Assembly: GCF_024448935.1 (NCBI RefSeq)
Contig: NZ_JAMOIE010000008.1
Span: 1 to 64,000, forward strand
DNA from: Stutzerimonas stutzeri
GTDB lineage: Bacteria; Pseudomonadota; Gammaproteobacteria; Pseudomonadales; Pseudomonadaceae
Length of the DNA stretch: 64,000 nucleotides
Reading direction: 5' to 3'
Shown: in pieces, positions 49,086-58,032 of the stretch
Position numbering within the stretch: position 1 is the stretch's first letter
How the letters are laid out: each line of letters begins with the position of its first letter
The notes under the pieces: model-generated
Seen by the model: only the letters and a program-made list of their open reading frames with translations
The model's database searches: none
What the model was told of the DNA's origin: nothing
Program-made: the position numbers and the translations under genes

Positions 49086-49288
49086 AGCTTTTCCTTAGAT
49101 TTTCGCCGCAACAATCATCAACAACACGCCAGCAAAGCTGGGCCAAATTAAGTTTTGTCATCCAGACTGCGCCCCGTTACCGAATGCCCGAATCCGAGCG
49201 CTAAGTGCCTCTTCGGCAACGAACAAAACCGGCGATGACCAAAATCAGCATTGGCGAGCAAAAACCATTTCCGGACACTACATCTGGA

Positions 49289-49894
49289 TCAGCCCGCCCT
49301 CTTCTCAATGGGCAATCGGAATAACGGCTCATCCGTCCAGAGACTTTGTATGCTCGCAAACACCGAAGCGTCTGCAGGGGTTTGCCACAGCGCCTGAATC
49401 TGCGCATCGCCAGCCCGGTCGAGATCCACCAAGCTGATGCGCTGCCCGCCTTCAGTTGGTTTCAATCCAGAAGCCACCCGCTCAGCAATCTCAACAGGCA
49501 AACTCGCGAACACCGCGTTGGCCTCGCACACCTGAACCACTGCGAATGCCCGTAGGCCATTCCCCAAGCGGAACACATACCCTCGCTCGAACTCGCTTTT
49601 ATTCAGCAGCTCACACAGGGAATCGACCATTTCTTCATCGACCTCCCAACGGTGGAGGCCTGGAGCTAACATCCCGCCATCCAGAAGCCCGAGGTCAAAC
49701 AGGACCATCCGCAGCTTCTCCATCGAAACATTCCGCGTCGTCCCCTTGCTCGAAATGAACGCCGACAGATTCCCCCGATGGGTAGCGTGAGTTTCTGCGA
49801 TGCTCTGCAGAGTCACCCGCTTGGCCTTCCTCAGAAAACCCAGCCATGCCGCCATTTCGGCGCTGACTTCTCGTTCCTTATCGGTGACTTTCAT
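49289..49894 (-). CDS. HTH-domain regulator, possibly leaderless
   Basis: Protein of 201 residues. The first 70 residues have an XRE-like layout (TLQSIAETHATHRGNLSAFI then SSKGTTRNVSMEKLRMVLFD). The rest resembles an alpha/beta sensing domain (YVFRLGNGLRAFAVVQVCEA). There is no Shine-Dalgarno sequence before ATG 49894; a TAATAT box lies 6 bases upstream, so transcription could start at the ATG and the mRNA be leaderless. It may be a distant paralogue of the regulator at 48309. Divergent from the HNH gene at 49982, so it may control both. Confidence 0.65.
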   Translation of the reverse strand: MKVTDKEREVSAEMAAWLGFLRKAKRVTLQSIAETHATHRGNLSAFISSKGTTRNVSMEKLRMVLFDLGLLDGGMLAPGLHRWEVDEEMVDSLCELLNKSEFERGYVFRLGNGLRAFAVVQVCEANAVFASLPVEIAERVASGLKPTEGGQRISLVDLDRAGDAQIQALWQTPADASVFASIQSLWTDEPLFRLPIEKRAG

Positions 49895-49981
49895 TGATCT
49901 ATATTACCATGTCAATATGTCGTTGATAGTAAAAAAATAACCAATCAGACGCAATCATACGCGGCAGGTTTTTCCCTCACC

Positions 49982-50479
49982 ATGAATCTAACCATCGAGC
50001 TTGTTCCTAGATCCTGCTGGTACAGCAACGTCCGTTCAAACGTCAGCGAAGCCACTTGGAGTCGGCTGAAAAGCATCTGCTTCAAGGCTGCCAACTACCG
50101 TTGCGAGATCTGCTCTAACCGAGGCCCGCACCATCCTGTCGAGTGCCATGAAATCTGGCACTACGATGACCACCGGCTCATCCAGCGCCTGGATCGATTG
50201 ATAGCGCTCTGCCCGAGGTGCCACCAGGTAAAGCATATCGGTCTCGCCATCGAGCGCAGCGAAACCCACAAAGCCATCGAGTGGCTGTGCCATGTGAACT
50301 CCATCAGCCCCGGCCAAGCCCTACAGCTGGTCAAGCGAGCCTTCGCGATCCACGAGATCCGCTCCGCGTACAGCTGGTCGCTCGACCTCTCTCAACTATC
50401 TGATCACTACCAGGTGAGGCTCGCTCCAGATAATCGCGAAGCTGGCCTCAACCGCCCCTCATCGACAAGAGCTCAATGA
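49982..50479 (+). CDS. HNH-type (zinc) endonuclease-like protein
   Basis: Protein of 165 residues. CEICSNRGPHHPVECHEIWH then ALCPRCHQVKHIGLA form a Cys4-type HNH layout (two CxxC pairs, central His). It is transcribed against the surrounding minus-strand genes and divergent from the HTH gene at 49289. No clear ribosome site before ATG 49982. It may be a nicking or homing-type nuclease, or a small accessory; specificity unknown. Its 3' end overlaps the 3' end of the T4SS lipoprotein gene by 7 bases. Confidence 0.75.
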   Translation: MNLTIELVPRSCWYSNVRSNVSEATWSRLKSICFKAANYRCEICSNRGPHHPVECHEIWHYDDHRLIQRLDRLIALCPRCHQVKHIGLAIERSETHKAIEWLCHVNSISPGQALQLVKRAFAIHEIRSAYSWSLDLSQLSDHYQVRLAPDNREAGLNRPSSTRAQ

Positions 50480-50907
50480 GGCGCCAACTGCTGCATGCGC
50501 AACATGTGTTCAGCACCGACACGCTCTAGTTCTGCTGCAGACGTTTTGTAGACCTGCTTCATACGAGCGATGTAGTCGACATCGCTTTCGTTTGGGTAGC
50601 GGTCGTAGCGCCGAACTTCTGCATCGTCCGATATCGGGGCAGGCAACACCGACGCAGCCGGCGGCGTATAGGGCTGATAGACGGGGGGGCTTTCCACCGG
50701 TACCCGTTGCGGCGATGCACTTTCCACAGGGACAATCGGTGTCGATGCTCTCCCCGGGCCAGCATCAGGGCGAACAACCACATTGCTCGAACTGCTCTCG
50801 TTCGAAGCGCCTCCCGAAGTTCCGATGTTGAAGATCCCCGCGCACGCGGGGAAAGCGGTCGCCACCATCAGAAGGAAAACGACCGAGCAGTTGATCCGCT
50901 TGATCAT
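50473..50907 (-). CDS. Exported proline-rich T4SS-associated protein
   Basis: Protein of 144 residues with a signal peptide (INCSVVFLLMVATAFPACAG). The AFPAC end could serve as an imperfect lipobox. The middle is Pro/Ser-rich (VESPPVYQPYTPPAASVLP) and the end helical (YDRYPNESDVDYIARMKQVY). ATG overlaps the traU stop by 4 bases. By position after traU it corresponds to TraV or TraW of I-type systems, and a periplasmic or outer-membrane part of the transfer channel is plausible. Sequence alone does not decide which. Confidence 0.55.
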   Translation of the reverse strand: MIKRINCSVVFLLMVATAFPACAGIFNIGTSGGASNESSSSNVVVRPDAGPGRASTPIVPVESASPQRVPVESPPVYQPYTPPAASVLPAPISDDAEVRRYDRYPNESDVDYIARMKQVYKTSAAELERVGAEHMLRMQQLAPH

Positions 50908-53900
50908 GCGCGTAGTGCCTCCGACCGCTGCTGTTGGTAGATATCGAGCAACTCGGCGACCAGCCCATCAATTACTCCATCGTCCCGATCCTGGCCAATC
51001 AGGCCGCTGATCTCGACCTTCTTCTTCCGCGCCTCGATTTCCCGCGCAACGCTACCACCAGGGTAGAGCCGAGCCAGGAGGCGCCGCGTTTCGACTGGCC
51101 CAATTTCCCGATACAGTGTGTCGCGGACGTAGGTGTCTTCTTGCGTGGTCGAAAACGCCCAGAGCCTGATACCGCCCATAGTGCTATTCAGCAAATGCAC
51201 CGATTCGCCTTCACGAGTACTGAACGCGCCAACGAACGTAGACCCCTTCGCACTCGGAGGACGGATCATGTGGCGAACCGCGTATTCCGCCGTCGATGAC
51301 AGGCCGAACATTTCGCGCATGCGCCCCGCCTTCTTCTCGTTCTGCTTCGAGAAAACCTTCTTGACGGTAGCGAAGGACAACATTTCTTCGTCAAAGTCAT
51401 CCACGTCCTGAGACAGTACGGTAACCATTACGCCCTCCTTACCCCCCTCGCGCATATCGCCGATAACCTGGTCCCGTACCGGACGCACGCGCTTCGTTCG
51501 ATGGAGTTCGTCCCACTGAAGGTGCTTTTTGTCTTGGCGGATTTCGCGAATACGGTGCTCATGGTACGGGCGGTACCGTGGGGCGAAGCACTCGACATCT
51601 TCCTCGGTCAAGTAGAAGTTCCTCGCCACGACATAGCGAGCCAGCATGTAACACATCGCTGTCTGGTGGTCGGCCGCGGCGGATCCACTACGAGCAACTT
51701 CGGCGAGGTCGATCGAAACGACCCTGGCTTCGCCCAGATCAAAGGCCGTAGGCAAAGCGAGAATCGGGTAGCTGCGCAACGATTCCGAAATCATCCGGGA
51801 GAAGGCATCCAGTAGCGCCTCACCATCCTCGGTGCTCTTGCCTCCATAGAGATCGACGAATTGTTGCTCGCGACTCACCGCCGCCAAGTCGGCCAGCGTA
51901 GGAACGGCTTGCCGCTGCGCCAGGGTTGCAGAATGGATGTCACCATGGTCGTAGAGCGCGTCGACGATCTCCCACCAGGAAGTTCGCCCGTCTACCTGGA
52001 TACCGAAGCGCTCAACCGCCCGGTCGACCTGCTCAGCCCCTCGGGTGTTGGGGATGTAGGGCTTGGCCCTGGTATTGTTGCCATCGCCTGCGTAGTAGCG
52101 GTAGGCCTCCTGCAGGGTGAACTTGACCAAGCCAACCATGCCGTCTGCCGGTGCGGCAGCACCCATTGGCGTAACAAGCAGCGACACAAAGTTAGTTTGA
52201 AAAGCAACTTCGCTGGGTAGTGGGTAACGGGACCCTACCTGAGTGTCCAAAGGGTTGATGGCGAACTCCGGCGTCATACGCAGACGCAAGCTCATCGCCA
52301 AATGCCGCTTTTCCTCGGGAAGAGCGTTGCGTAGCAGAGATATCAAACCAGCACTCCCCTTGCCGACGTCGATGATCCCGATCATCGGCAGCCGGGTGAT
52401 ACCCGGCGAGAGGCAAAGCGCAAGGTTCCCTTGGTTACCATCAACCGTTTTACCGGACCGAGGTTCAGCCACACCGACCGTAATCCAACTGGACTGGACT
52501 GGTGAGTTGGGTTGATAAGGCCAGATCTTTCCATCCGGCGTGCGATAGAGAACCGCTCCGCCATCAGCCCAAGGCGACGCAGGACGGTACAAAGGCAACA
52601 TCTGCGTGACATCACCGAGAACCGCACAAGAAGGTGTTGCGACGCTATTCAAGCTCAGGCAGAGCGCCGACGATGTAAAACCTTGGAACTGATCGCCGCT
52701 GGCTTCGCGAATATCAATACCTCCCCATCCCTGTACGGCACGGGCGAGGCGAGATGCGCGGGATGCGAGTAATTTCTCGTCATCCTTCGGAGCCCACGTC
52801 GCGAAATCCACACGCAGGCGGACGTCCAGTTCATTCTGTTTCTTCACCATCTCACGAACCGCCGAAACCCCCTCCCGGAAAACCTTGTTGTCCGGATTGG
52901 TGAAGCTGATGATGCTGGCAACCATGTTCTTGAAGCCGACCATCTTCAGGCCGCCTGACTCAATCAAAAAACTGATCCGCCAAGGCAAGCGGTTCTGACT
53001 TACCCGCACAAACAGCTTCTGAAAGGGCTCAATGTCTTGTGCATGCAGGTGCACGTACATCGGGGCATATATCCTGTCGCCAACTATCGTGTACTTCCGC
53101 CCTGCTTTTTCAGCATCTCGCGGTACCAGCTGGCGATCGAGGCGCGGCCAAAATGCCCCTGACATGTCCTTGGGATTTCTGCTGATGTCCCGCACGGGAA
53201 TCTTGTCGCCCGGAAGCCGCGGGCGCCAATCATCGGCGGTGAACTCCGGATCCACGCTCATCCGCATTTCGTAACCGGCCTTGTGGACGTCCAGAACCTC
53301 TACAGCGATATGGACCGACCGCAGGTCCCCGACCAGGGCGTCGACGAACGAGCGGTGCCGAGTACGCAACGACTGCATCGCCGCGAAGACGTTCGGCACA
53401 TCCCGCATCCGGGGAAGCGGCGAGGCCTCGCGCAGCTCCTCCTTCGCCTTCACATCGCGCTTCTGCTCGCCACTGGTGGCCGCCGACGGCCTGGTGATCA
53501 GGGTGATGAAGGCCTTCTCGTTGGTGCAGAACTGGGAAAGGTGTCTGACGTCCTCTTCGAAGAGGTCATCCAGCTCCAACCCGAGGCGCTTGGCTGTCGC
53601 TCGGGAAGGAGCGATGGCCGCTTCGATATCGCGTACAGCACTATCGGGATCACCGCTGAAGTACACGTGGACGGCATGGCCGCCATTGCTCAGGTACGCC
53701 TTCAAGCTCTTGCTGAACAGGCTGTCACATTCAGCAAATTCGACCTCGCCGATCATCCTGGTGGAGCCGTGCAATTGCAGGACGGTGAGCAAGGTGCCAT
53801 CCCGCATAGTCATGGTCTGCTCGTCGTCGATGCTTTCTATATTAATGTAGTCAGCCATCGCCATTTTGAATTTCGAGCAGACATACGCGAGGAGATCCTC

Positions 53901-53930
53901 AATCGTGTCGACGATACCTGCAGCGCTCAT
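50904..53930 (-). CDS. traU: TraU/DotO (IcmB)-type T4SS ATPase
   Basis: Large VirB4-like ATPase of 1008 residues. TraU of IncI plasmids and DotO/IcmB of Legionella are of this length and lie at this place in the gene order. WITVGVAEPRSGKTVDGNQ (about 490) is the P-loop; the first position of the GxxxxGKT pattern is Ala here (AEPRSGKT). IGIIDVGKGSAGLISLL and DVDDFDEEM are candidate Walker B and later motifs. It energises channel assembly and substrate export at the inner membrane. Overlaps the genes on both sides by 4 bases. Confidence 0.88.
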   Translation of the reverse strand: MSAAGIVDTIEDLLAYVCSKFKMAMADYINIESIDDEQTMTMRDGTLLTVLQLHGSTRMIGEVEFAECDSLFSKSLKAYLSNGGHAVHVYFSGDPDSAVRDIEAAIAPSRATAKRLGLELDDLFEEDVRHLSQFCTNEKAFITLITRPSAATSGEQKRDVKAKEELREASPLPRMRDVPNVFAAMQSLRTRHRSFVDALVGDLRSVHIAVEVLDVHKAGYEMRMSVDPEFTADDWRPRLPGDKIPVRDISRNPKDMSGAFWPRLDRQLVPRDAEKAGRKYTIVGDRIYAPMYVHLHAQDIEPFQKLFVRVSQNRLPWRISFLIESGGLKMVGFKNMVASIISFTNPDNKVFREGVSAVREMVKKQNELDVRLRVDFATWAPKDDEKLLASRASRLARAVQGWGGIDIREASGDQFQGFTSSALCLSLNSVATPSCAVLGDVTQMLPLYRPASPWADGGAVLYRTPDGKIWPYQPNSPVQSSWITVGVAEPRSGKTVDGNQGNLALCLSPGITRLPMIGIIDVGKGSAGLISLLRNALPEEKRHLAMSLRLRMTPEFAINPLDTQVGSRYPLPSEVAFQTNFVSLLVTPMGAAAPADGMVGLVKFTLQEAYRYYAGDGNNTRAKPYIPNTRGAEQVDRAVERFGIQVDGRTSWWEIVDALYDHGDIHSATLAQRQAVPTLADLAAVSREQQFVDLYGGKSTEDGEALLDAFSRMISESLRSYPILALPTAFDLGEARVVSIDLAEVARSGSAAADHQTAMCYMLARYVVARNFYLTEEDVECFAPRYRPYHEHRIREIRQDKKHLQWDELHRTKRVRPVRDQVIGDMREGGKEGVMVTVLSQDVDDFDEEMLSFATVKKVFSKQNEKKAGRMREMFGLSSTAEYAVRHMIRPPSAKGSTFVGAFSTREGESVHLLNSTMGGIRLWAFSTTQEDTYVRDTLYREIGPVETRRLLARLYPGGSVAREIEARKKKVEISGLIGQDRDDGVIDGLVAELLDIYQQQRSEALRA

Positions 53931-54196
53931 CTAGCGGTCTCCCCGGTTTCCAATTTCGCCTTGTAGTGCTCCGCCACCAGTCGGCCATGCTGGACGAACA
54001 GTCCTCTGGCAAACTCTTTAAGGTGACTTGGCAACTTTGTATTAATGAATGATTTTACCGTCTCAAGATCTTTCATTGCCGCATGAAGTGCAGCATCGTT
54101 CTCCGGAAGAAGAAGCAGTCGATCCAGCGCAATTATCACTTCCAAATTGCGCGAATCTCGCAGTGCAACTTCAAGCAGAGTGTTAATGTCAGACAT
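53927..54196 (-). CDS. Small T4SS-locus protein, 89 aa
   Basis: ATG 54196 follows AGGA at 8 bases. The product is fully helical (INTLLEVALRDSRNLEVIIA, KDLETVKSFINTKL) and acidic to neutral. It overlaps the gene before it by 8 bases and traU by 4, so it is translated with the transfer genes. It does not match TraT, TraS or the small IcmS/IcmW adaptors on inspection, although size and fold style are adaptor-like. Function unknown. Confidence 0.6.
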   Translation of the reverse strand: MSDINTLLEVALRDSRNLEVIIALDRLLLLPENDAALHAAMKDLETVKSFINTKLPSHLKEFARGLFVQHGRLVAEHYKAKLETGETAR

Positions 54197-55421
54197 TGTG
54201 TAAGTCCTCTTGAACTTCAATGTCCGACGACATATTTGGAGGAGCAAGCAGACCTATAGAAGATGCGATGTCATAAGCATCCTTAAAATTATGCTTTGGC
54301 ACCAGACAGGTCACGCTACCCGCGCCATACTTTCTGATGGCGAACCCGGCCTTATGAAGCTGTAGCGCATAGGTGAACATCAAGAAACGGTCCACCGCGG
54401 TTATCCAGGCTGCACGCGGGGAAACTGCCCGATACTCCGTACTCTTAGGCTCAAGCCGATAGCAGTTCTCACGTGAAAGACCGACCCAATGGTTCATAGC
54501 CAAGAGCTCCGCTCCAGGACTCATAGCCTGCAAAGCAGAGAACATCGGCAGCTCGCAGGACGTCTCAAGCATTTCATAGCCGCTGAATACAAAAGCACAT
54601 GCCACTTCAACCTGGGCGTACTGAGAAAGTAGTAGAAGTTCTGGCTGCGATACCCAGGATCGGTTACTACCAGCCTTTGCCCCGTTAGCAAAAGCAATTA
54701 CGTTCACATAATCAGGATTTATATTTGAAACGGATACTTTAGCCAGCACTGGGCGGGGGTTATTCACAACCCATTGAACTTTATCCGAGATTGGAGCTAT
54801 CTGTTCTGCAGAGAAATACTCAACTTGTTCTCCGGGTACGATCATGCTCAGCATTTCGCGAGCATACGCCACTGCCGGCGCAGAAAATCGAACCACTACC
54901 ATTTCTTCCCGATTGTAATGGGGCGTCAGGCAATAAGTGTAATACTGATGGGCAGCCGACAGCGCACCATCTACTTCCGGCGCAATGTGTGGATCTTTAT
55001 CTGGAAGGATCTTGCACCGAATTTCGTCCGCCAAATTGTCGTGCATAGGAACAGAACGAGAGCCATCAATGCCGTAGGCGCCTTTCGCGTACCACATGAC
55101 CCGAGAAAAAACACCGGAAAGGATTTCCGTGATTTGTTTCTCGGTGTAGCTACGCCGCATTAAACCCCAAGCACTGCAAATGTCTGCCTGCCCCTCTTGC
55201 AGCCACGAGTTAAGATAGGTTGTCCTCTTTATATATGGCGTCTTATGTAAATTCGCACCATAAATCGCCGAAAACGAAAGATTCGTCCACCAGAGGGTGT
55301 CGTTATCCAAGTTCCCGACAGAAGAAATACGAAACGCCTCCATACCTTCCACGGACGCCCAACCGCCCATATTCGGATCGTCGGCATCGAAACGGACACA
55401 ACCGTGCCTGACTACCCCCAT
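54189..55421 (-). CDS. T4SS-locus hypothetical protein, 410 aa
   Basis: Unrecognised 410-residue protein within the transfer operon. ATG 55421 overlaps the traT stop (TGATG) and follows AGGAG; an upstream start would lie inside traT. Soluble-looking, with SPGAELLAMNHWVGLSRENC, a repeated alternation of beta and helix, and KYGAGSVTCLVPKHNFKDAY near the end. More AT-rich than neighbouring genes. In Legionella icmJ is directly followed by icmB, so this gene and the 89-residue one are additions in this lineage. Possible roles are substrate recognition or entry exclusion. Confidence 0.65.
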   Translation of the reverse strand: MGVVRHGCVRFDADDPNMGGWASVEGMEAFRISSVGNLDNDTLWWTNLSFSAIYGANLHKTPYIKRTTYLNSWLQEGQADICSAWGLMRRSYTEKQITEILSGVFSRVMWYAKGAYGIDGSRSVPMHDNLADEIRCKILPDKDPHIAPEVDGALSAAHQYYTYCLTPHYNREEMVVVRFSAPAVAYAREMLSMIVPGEQVEYFSAEQIAPISDKVQWVVNNPRPVLAKVSVSNINPDYVNVIAFANGAKAGSNRSWVSQPELLLLSQYAQVEVACAFVFSGYEMLETSCELPMFSALQAMSPGAELLAMNHWVGLSRENCYRLEPKSTEYRAVSPRAAWITAVDRFLMFTYALQLHKAGFAIRKYGAGSVTCLVPKHNFKDAYDIASSIGLLAPPNMSSDIEVQEDLHNV

Positions 55422-56134
55422 CAGGCCACTCCTGCAACGCCAGGCCAGGCCGCGAGATCCAGGCGACTGAAAGACGCACCGTTCCCAGACCACATGCCAG
55501 CTTGCTGGATGAAATAGTCCGCTCCAGGAACGTAACGACAGCCACCCAGAAGGACACTACGCTGCTCGTACTCATCGTCGCTCATGTCCAGCAAAACTCT
55601 GCTACATACCAAGGGGTCCGAAAGGCCTTTCCGCACAGTTTCCCCCTTCGAGTTCATCTCGACCTGGTGGGCTCGGTCGGTGATACGGCGGTAGACCGTA
55701 TGCGGGTTAATACCCTGTTCCGCCGTCGAAGCCACCTTTTCCGGCCCAGCCGCAACAGACTGCATCGCCATGCAGTAGAAAATCACCTGCAAGAGATTGT
55801 TGAGCTGAACTTGAGTCAGCTCAGGCAGGAAGACAATTTTCCCAGGATCGGATGGCCATTTCTTAGAAACCGTATCGAGATGAAATGGCGCGTGGCATAG
55901 CTCACAAACAGGAACTAAGTTTTCGAGTTCATTATTCGTGTGATCACCATCCAGATTATGGATATCGAAACTATCGGTTGTTCCGAATGCAAAATCGCAA
56001 AAATGACAGCGACGTCCAAAGCGCCCTTGCGCAATAACCTGCTTGCGCAACTCACCCGCGCTCTTGTCCAGCCGAGAGCCGTGCTGAATAAGAGGCGCTT
56101 TCCGGATGTCACGAACAACCGATAGCTCGATCAT
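55421..56134 (-). CDS. traT: TraT/DotN (IcmJ)-like T4SS protein
   Basis: Protein of 237 residues resembling DotN/IcmJ. CHFCDFAFGTTDSFDIHNLD then GDHTNNELENLVPVCELCHA parallels the DotN HNH-like zinc fold (NLDGDYTNNRLSNLV and paired Cys), and IVFLPELTQVQLNNLLQVIF matches IYLPELTQAELNSLCHVLF of DotN. SDPLVCSRVLLDMSDDEYEQ follows in the same order. DotN binds the coupling protein complex and helps present substrates; it is a structural zinc protein, not a nuclease. AAGGTGA precedes ATG 56134. IcmJ is TraT in IncI naming. Position between traR and traU fits. Confidence 0.85.
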   Translation of the reverse strand: MIELSVVRDIRKAPLIQHGSRLDKSAGELRKQVIAQGRFGRRCHFCDFAFGTTDSFDIHNLDGDHTNNELENLVPVCELCHAPFHLDTVSKKWPSDPGKIVFLPELTQVQLNNLLQVIFYCMAMQSVAAGPEKVASTAEQGINPHTVYRRITDRAHQVEMNSKGETVRKGLSDPLVCSRVLLDMSDDEYEQRSVLLGGCRYVPGADYFIQQAGMWSGNGASFSRLDLAAWPGVAGVA

Positions 56135-56148
56135 TTTACCAACTCACC

Positions 56149-56541
56149 TTAACGCTGGATCTGCACACGAGACTTGTCGCCGCCGCCTTCACCCCAAATG
56201 GTGTCAGAGCCAGTTTCGATCCCGCTTGCGATGTACAACAGGAAAGCACCGCCAAACAGCAGAATGGCAGCCATTGAGATCTTCCCTTGCGCACCATCGG
56301 TTTTGTTGTATTTCTTGATCTCGAAGATCGACAGGCCGACCATGATCAAACCACCCAGCGCGAACAAAGCCTGCGCTCCCACCCCCAGGCCGTCAGCTTC
56401 AGTGGCTGCGCGACGACCGATTGCACCTACACCCTCGCCGTGAGCAAGCTCGGTAAAGGCCAGCATCGCCATTGCGCTGGTAGAGTAAAAACAAACTTTC
56501 GCCTTGTTCCAAAAACCGCGCAGCGTACTCATTACTTTCAT
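56149..56541 (-). CDS. traR: TraR/DotP (IcmD)-like membrane protein
   Basis: Membrane protein of 130 residues with an N-terminal signal-like helix and two spans (ALFALGGLIMVGLSIFEIKK, ISMAAILLFGGAFLLYIASG), the plan of IcmD/TraR, which is related to the IcmC/TraQ family. AAGGAGA precedes ATG 56541. It lies between traQ and traT as in the icmC-D-J order. Likely inner-membrane component of the transfer channel. Confidence 0.75.
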   Translation of the reverse strand: MKVMSTLRGFWNKAKVCFYSTSAMAMLAFTELAHGEGVGAIGRRAATEADGLGVGAQALFALGGLIMVGLSIFEIKKYNKTDGAQGKISMAAILLFGGAFLLYIASGIETGSDTIWGEGGGDKSRVQIQR

Positions 56542-56558
56542 AGGATGGTCTCCTTTCT

Positions 56559-57092
56559 CTATAGAACTTCCCCGAAACCGAAGGTCTCAGAGAACATATT
56601 TACTGTACCGACGATGTTGATTAGCGCTACACCAGCCACTAATCGGATAAACGATTTTTTGAAAACCTCATCACTTCCGTTCTGACCACTTCCAATCCGC
56701 CGCATACTCATCCAGCCTCGGGCATAGGTGATGTATCCGTAGAACCGGAGGCAAAGAACAATGACCCCAATCAACTCTGAAGTTTGAGCCGGCATATTTG
56801 CCGAGCCTTGATAGCTCATGAGGTTCTTCACCGATACCGAGCCACCCCAAAATGAGTCCAAAGCGGTGTCAATACTTGCCGCGAAGTTGAAAAGTGCCAC
56901 GCCGCAGAAGAAATACATAATCGGCGTGGTCCAGGTCATACCCTGGCCACCCGTCTTATCAACTTGGATTGCTTTAAAAACTGCGTTGCCAGTCAGTACT
57001 AGGCCCAGCAAAGCCACAACCGCGTTCAACAGATCCTCCAGTCCGGGGAACTGCTGGGCGAAGCTGGCCAGCATCGTCGAGGCGTCGATCAT
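56559..57092 (-). CDS. traQ: TraQ/DotE (IcmC)-like membrane protein
   Basis: Membrane protein of 177 residues with four hydrophobic spans (LLNAVVALLGLVLTGNAVFK, PIMYFFCGVALFNFAASIDT, ELIGVIVLCLRFYGYI, RLVAGVALINIVGTVNMFSE). The ILGFYGYI..RGW and GG/GV-A..N.. end resembles IcmC/DotE and TraQ. Located between traP and traR. GAGG precedes ATG 57092. Function in channel assembly at the inner membrane is inferred from gene order. Confidence 0.75.
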   Translation of the reverse strand: MIDASTMLASFAQQFPGLEDLLNAVVALLGLVLTGNAVFKAIQVDKTGGQGMTWTTPIMYFFCGVALFNFAASIDTALDSFWGGSVSVKNLMSYQGSANMPAQTSELIGVIVLCLRFYGYITYARGWMSMRRIGSGQNGSDEVFKKSFIRLVAGVALINIVGTVNMFSETFGFGEVL

Positions 57093-57102
57093 CTCAGCGG
57101 CC

Positions 57103-58032
57103 TCAGCGGTAGACGACGCCGTTGGACATGATCACTTGCCCTTGGTCTGGATCAATGCGCTGCACGGAGCCAACTCCTGGGATCGTGTCGCCAACGGAAA
57201 CGCTGATGCTCTCCCCTCCCTTCGTCACGAACCACGCTCGACCTTCGAGCACGGCCTTGAGCGACATGCTGGCAGGCGAATTTTTCTGCTGGCCCGATCC
57301 AGCCTGAGACTTCTGAACCTGACGCTGGGGTTGCGGTTGTGGCTTCTTCTGCGAGGCTGCTTGAGAAGTGCTGGACTTACTTGCGGAACTAGGCTTCGGC
57401 GCCGGCTTGGCAGCGGTTTTCGGCAGCGACTTCTTGATTTCGTCCAGCGTTTCCTGAATTGCCTTCAACTGAATATCTTGCTGCTCCAACTGTTTTTGAA
57501 CCTGAGCAATCGAAGCCATTTCCTGGCCCGATGTCGGCACCGGAGCCGCCGTTGCAGCTTGCGGCTCCATCGTTACGTGCGGCTGTATCTGCGCAGCTTG
57601 TCCGACCGGAGCAACAGGCTGCTGCATAACCGGTGGTGCCGGCGATTCGGATACCGGCAGCGCGGCCTGCACTTGTGGATCTGCCACATAGTTCTGCGCC
57701 TGCTGGTACTGGCCAACCGGCTCCGGCACGGGAGAGGGGGGATTCGGTTGCGGCTGATACCCCTGCCCCTGGTAGCCGTACTGCCCTGCCCCTTGGCCAG
57801 AAGGCTGATCGATAGTGATCGGGGCGGTCCCATAACCTTGGTCATTGCTATGGAAGAACCGGGGGCCGAATATCTTGAACAATGCGAGGCCAACAACGAG
57901 AGCCGCAACAACGTACATCCCGTAGGTCATCAGTTGACCGTTCTTGTTGCTCTTTTTCTTGTCGGCAGGCGGGGCATCGTCCTCATCGAACTCATTCTGT
58001 TGCCCGAGAATATCTTCCTGATCAATACTCAT
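57103..58032 (-). CDS. traP: TraP/DotF (IcmG)-like membrane protein
   Basis: Protein of 309 residues. One membrane span near 35-55 (LMTYGMYVVAALVVGLALFK), a long Gln/Pro-rich linker (about 75-180), a coiled coil (QVQKQLEQQDIQLKAIQETL), a Ser/Ala/Lys-rich stretch, and a small C-terminal beta domain (GRAWFVTKGGESISVSVGDT, then QRIDPDQGQVIMSNGVVYR). This plan, and the place between traO and traQ, match TraP/IcmG (DotF), an inner-membrane part of the core complex. ATG 58032 overlaps the traO stop (TAATG). Confidence 0.8.
   Translation of the reverse strand: MSIDQEDILGQQNEFDEDDAPPADKKKSNKNGQLMTYGMYVVAALVVGLALFKIFGPRFFHSNDQGYGTAPITIDQPSGQGAGQYGYQGQGYQPQPNPPSPVPEPVGQYQQAQNYVADPQVQAALPVSESPAPPVMQQPVAPVGQAAQIQPHVTMEPQAATAAPVPTSGQEMASIAQVQKQLEQQDIQLKAIQETLDEIKKSLPKTAAKPAPKPSSASKSSTSQAASQKKPQPQPQRQVQKSQAGSGQQKNSPASMSLKAVLEGRAWFVTKGGESISVSVGDTIPGVGSVQRIDPDQGQVIMSNGVVYR

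Noticed and set aside
55421-56134. HNH nuclease inside the transfer operon
   Set aside because: The Cys/His layout plus the LPELTQ segment match DotN/IcmJ, a structural zinc protein of the secretion system.
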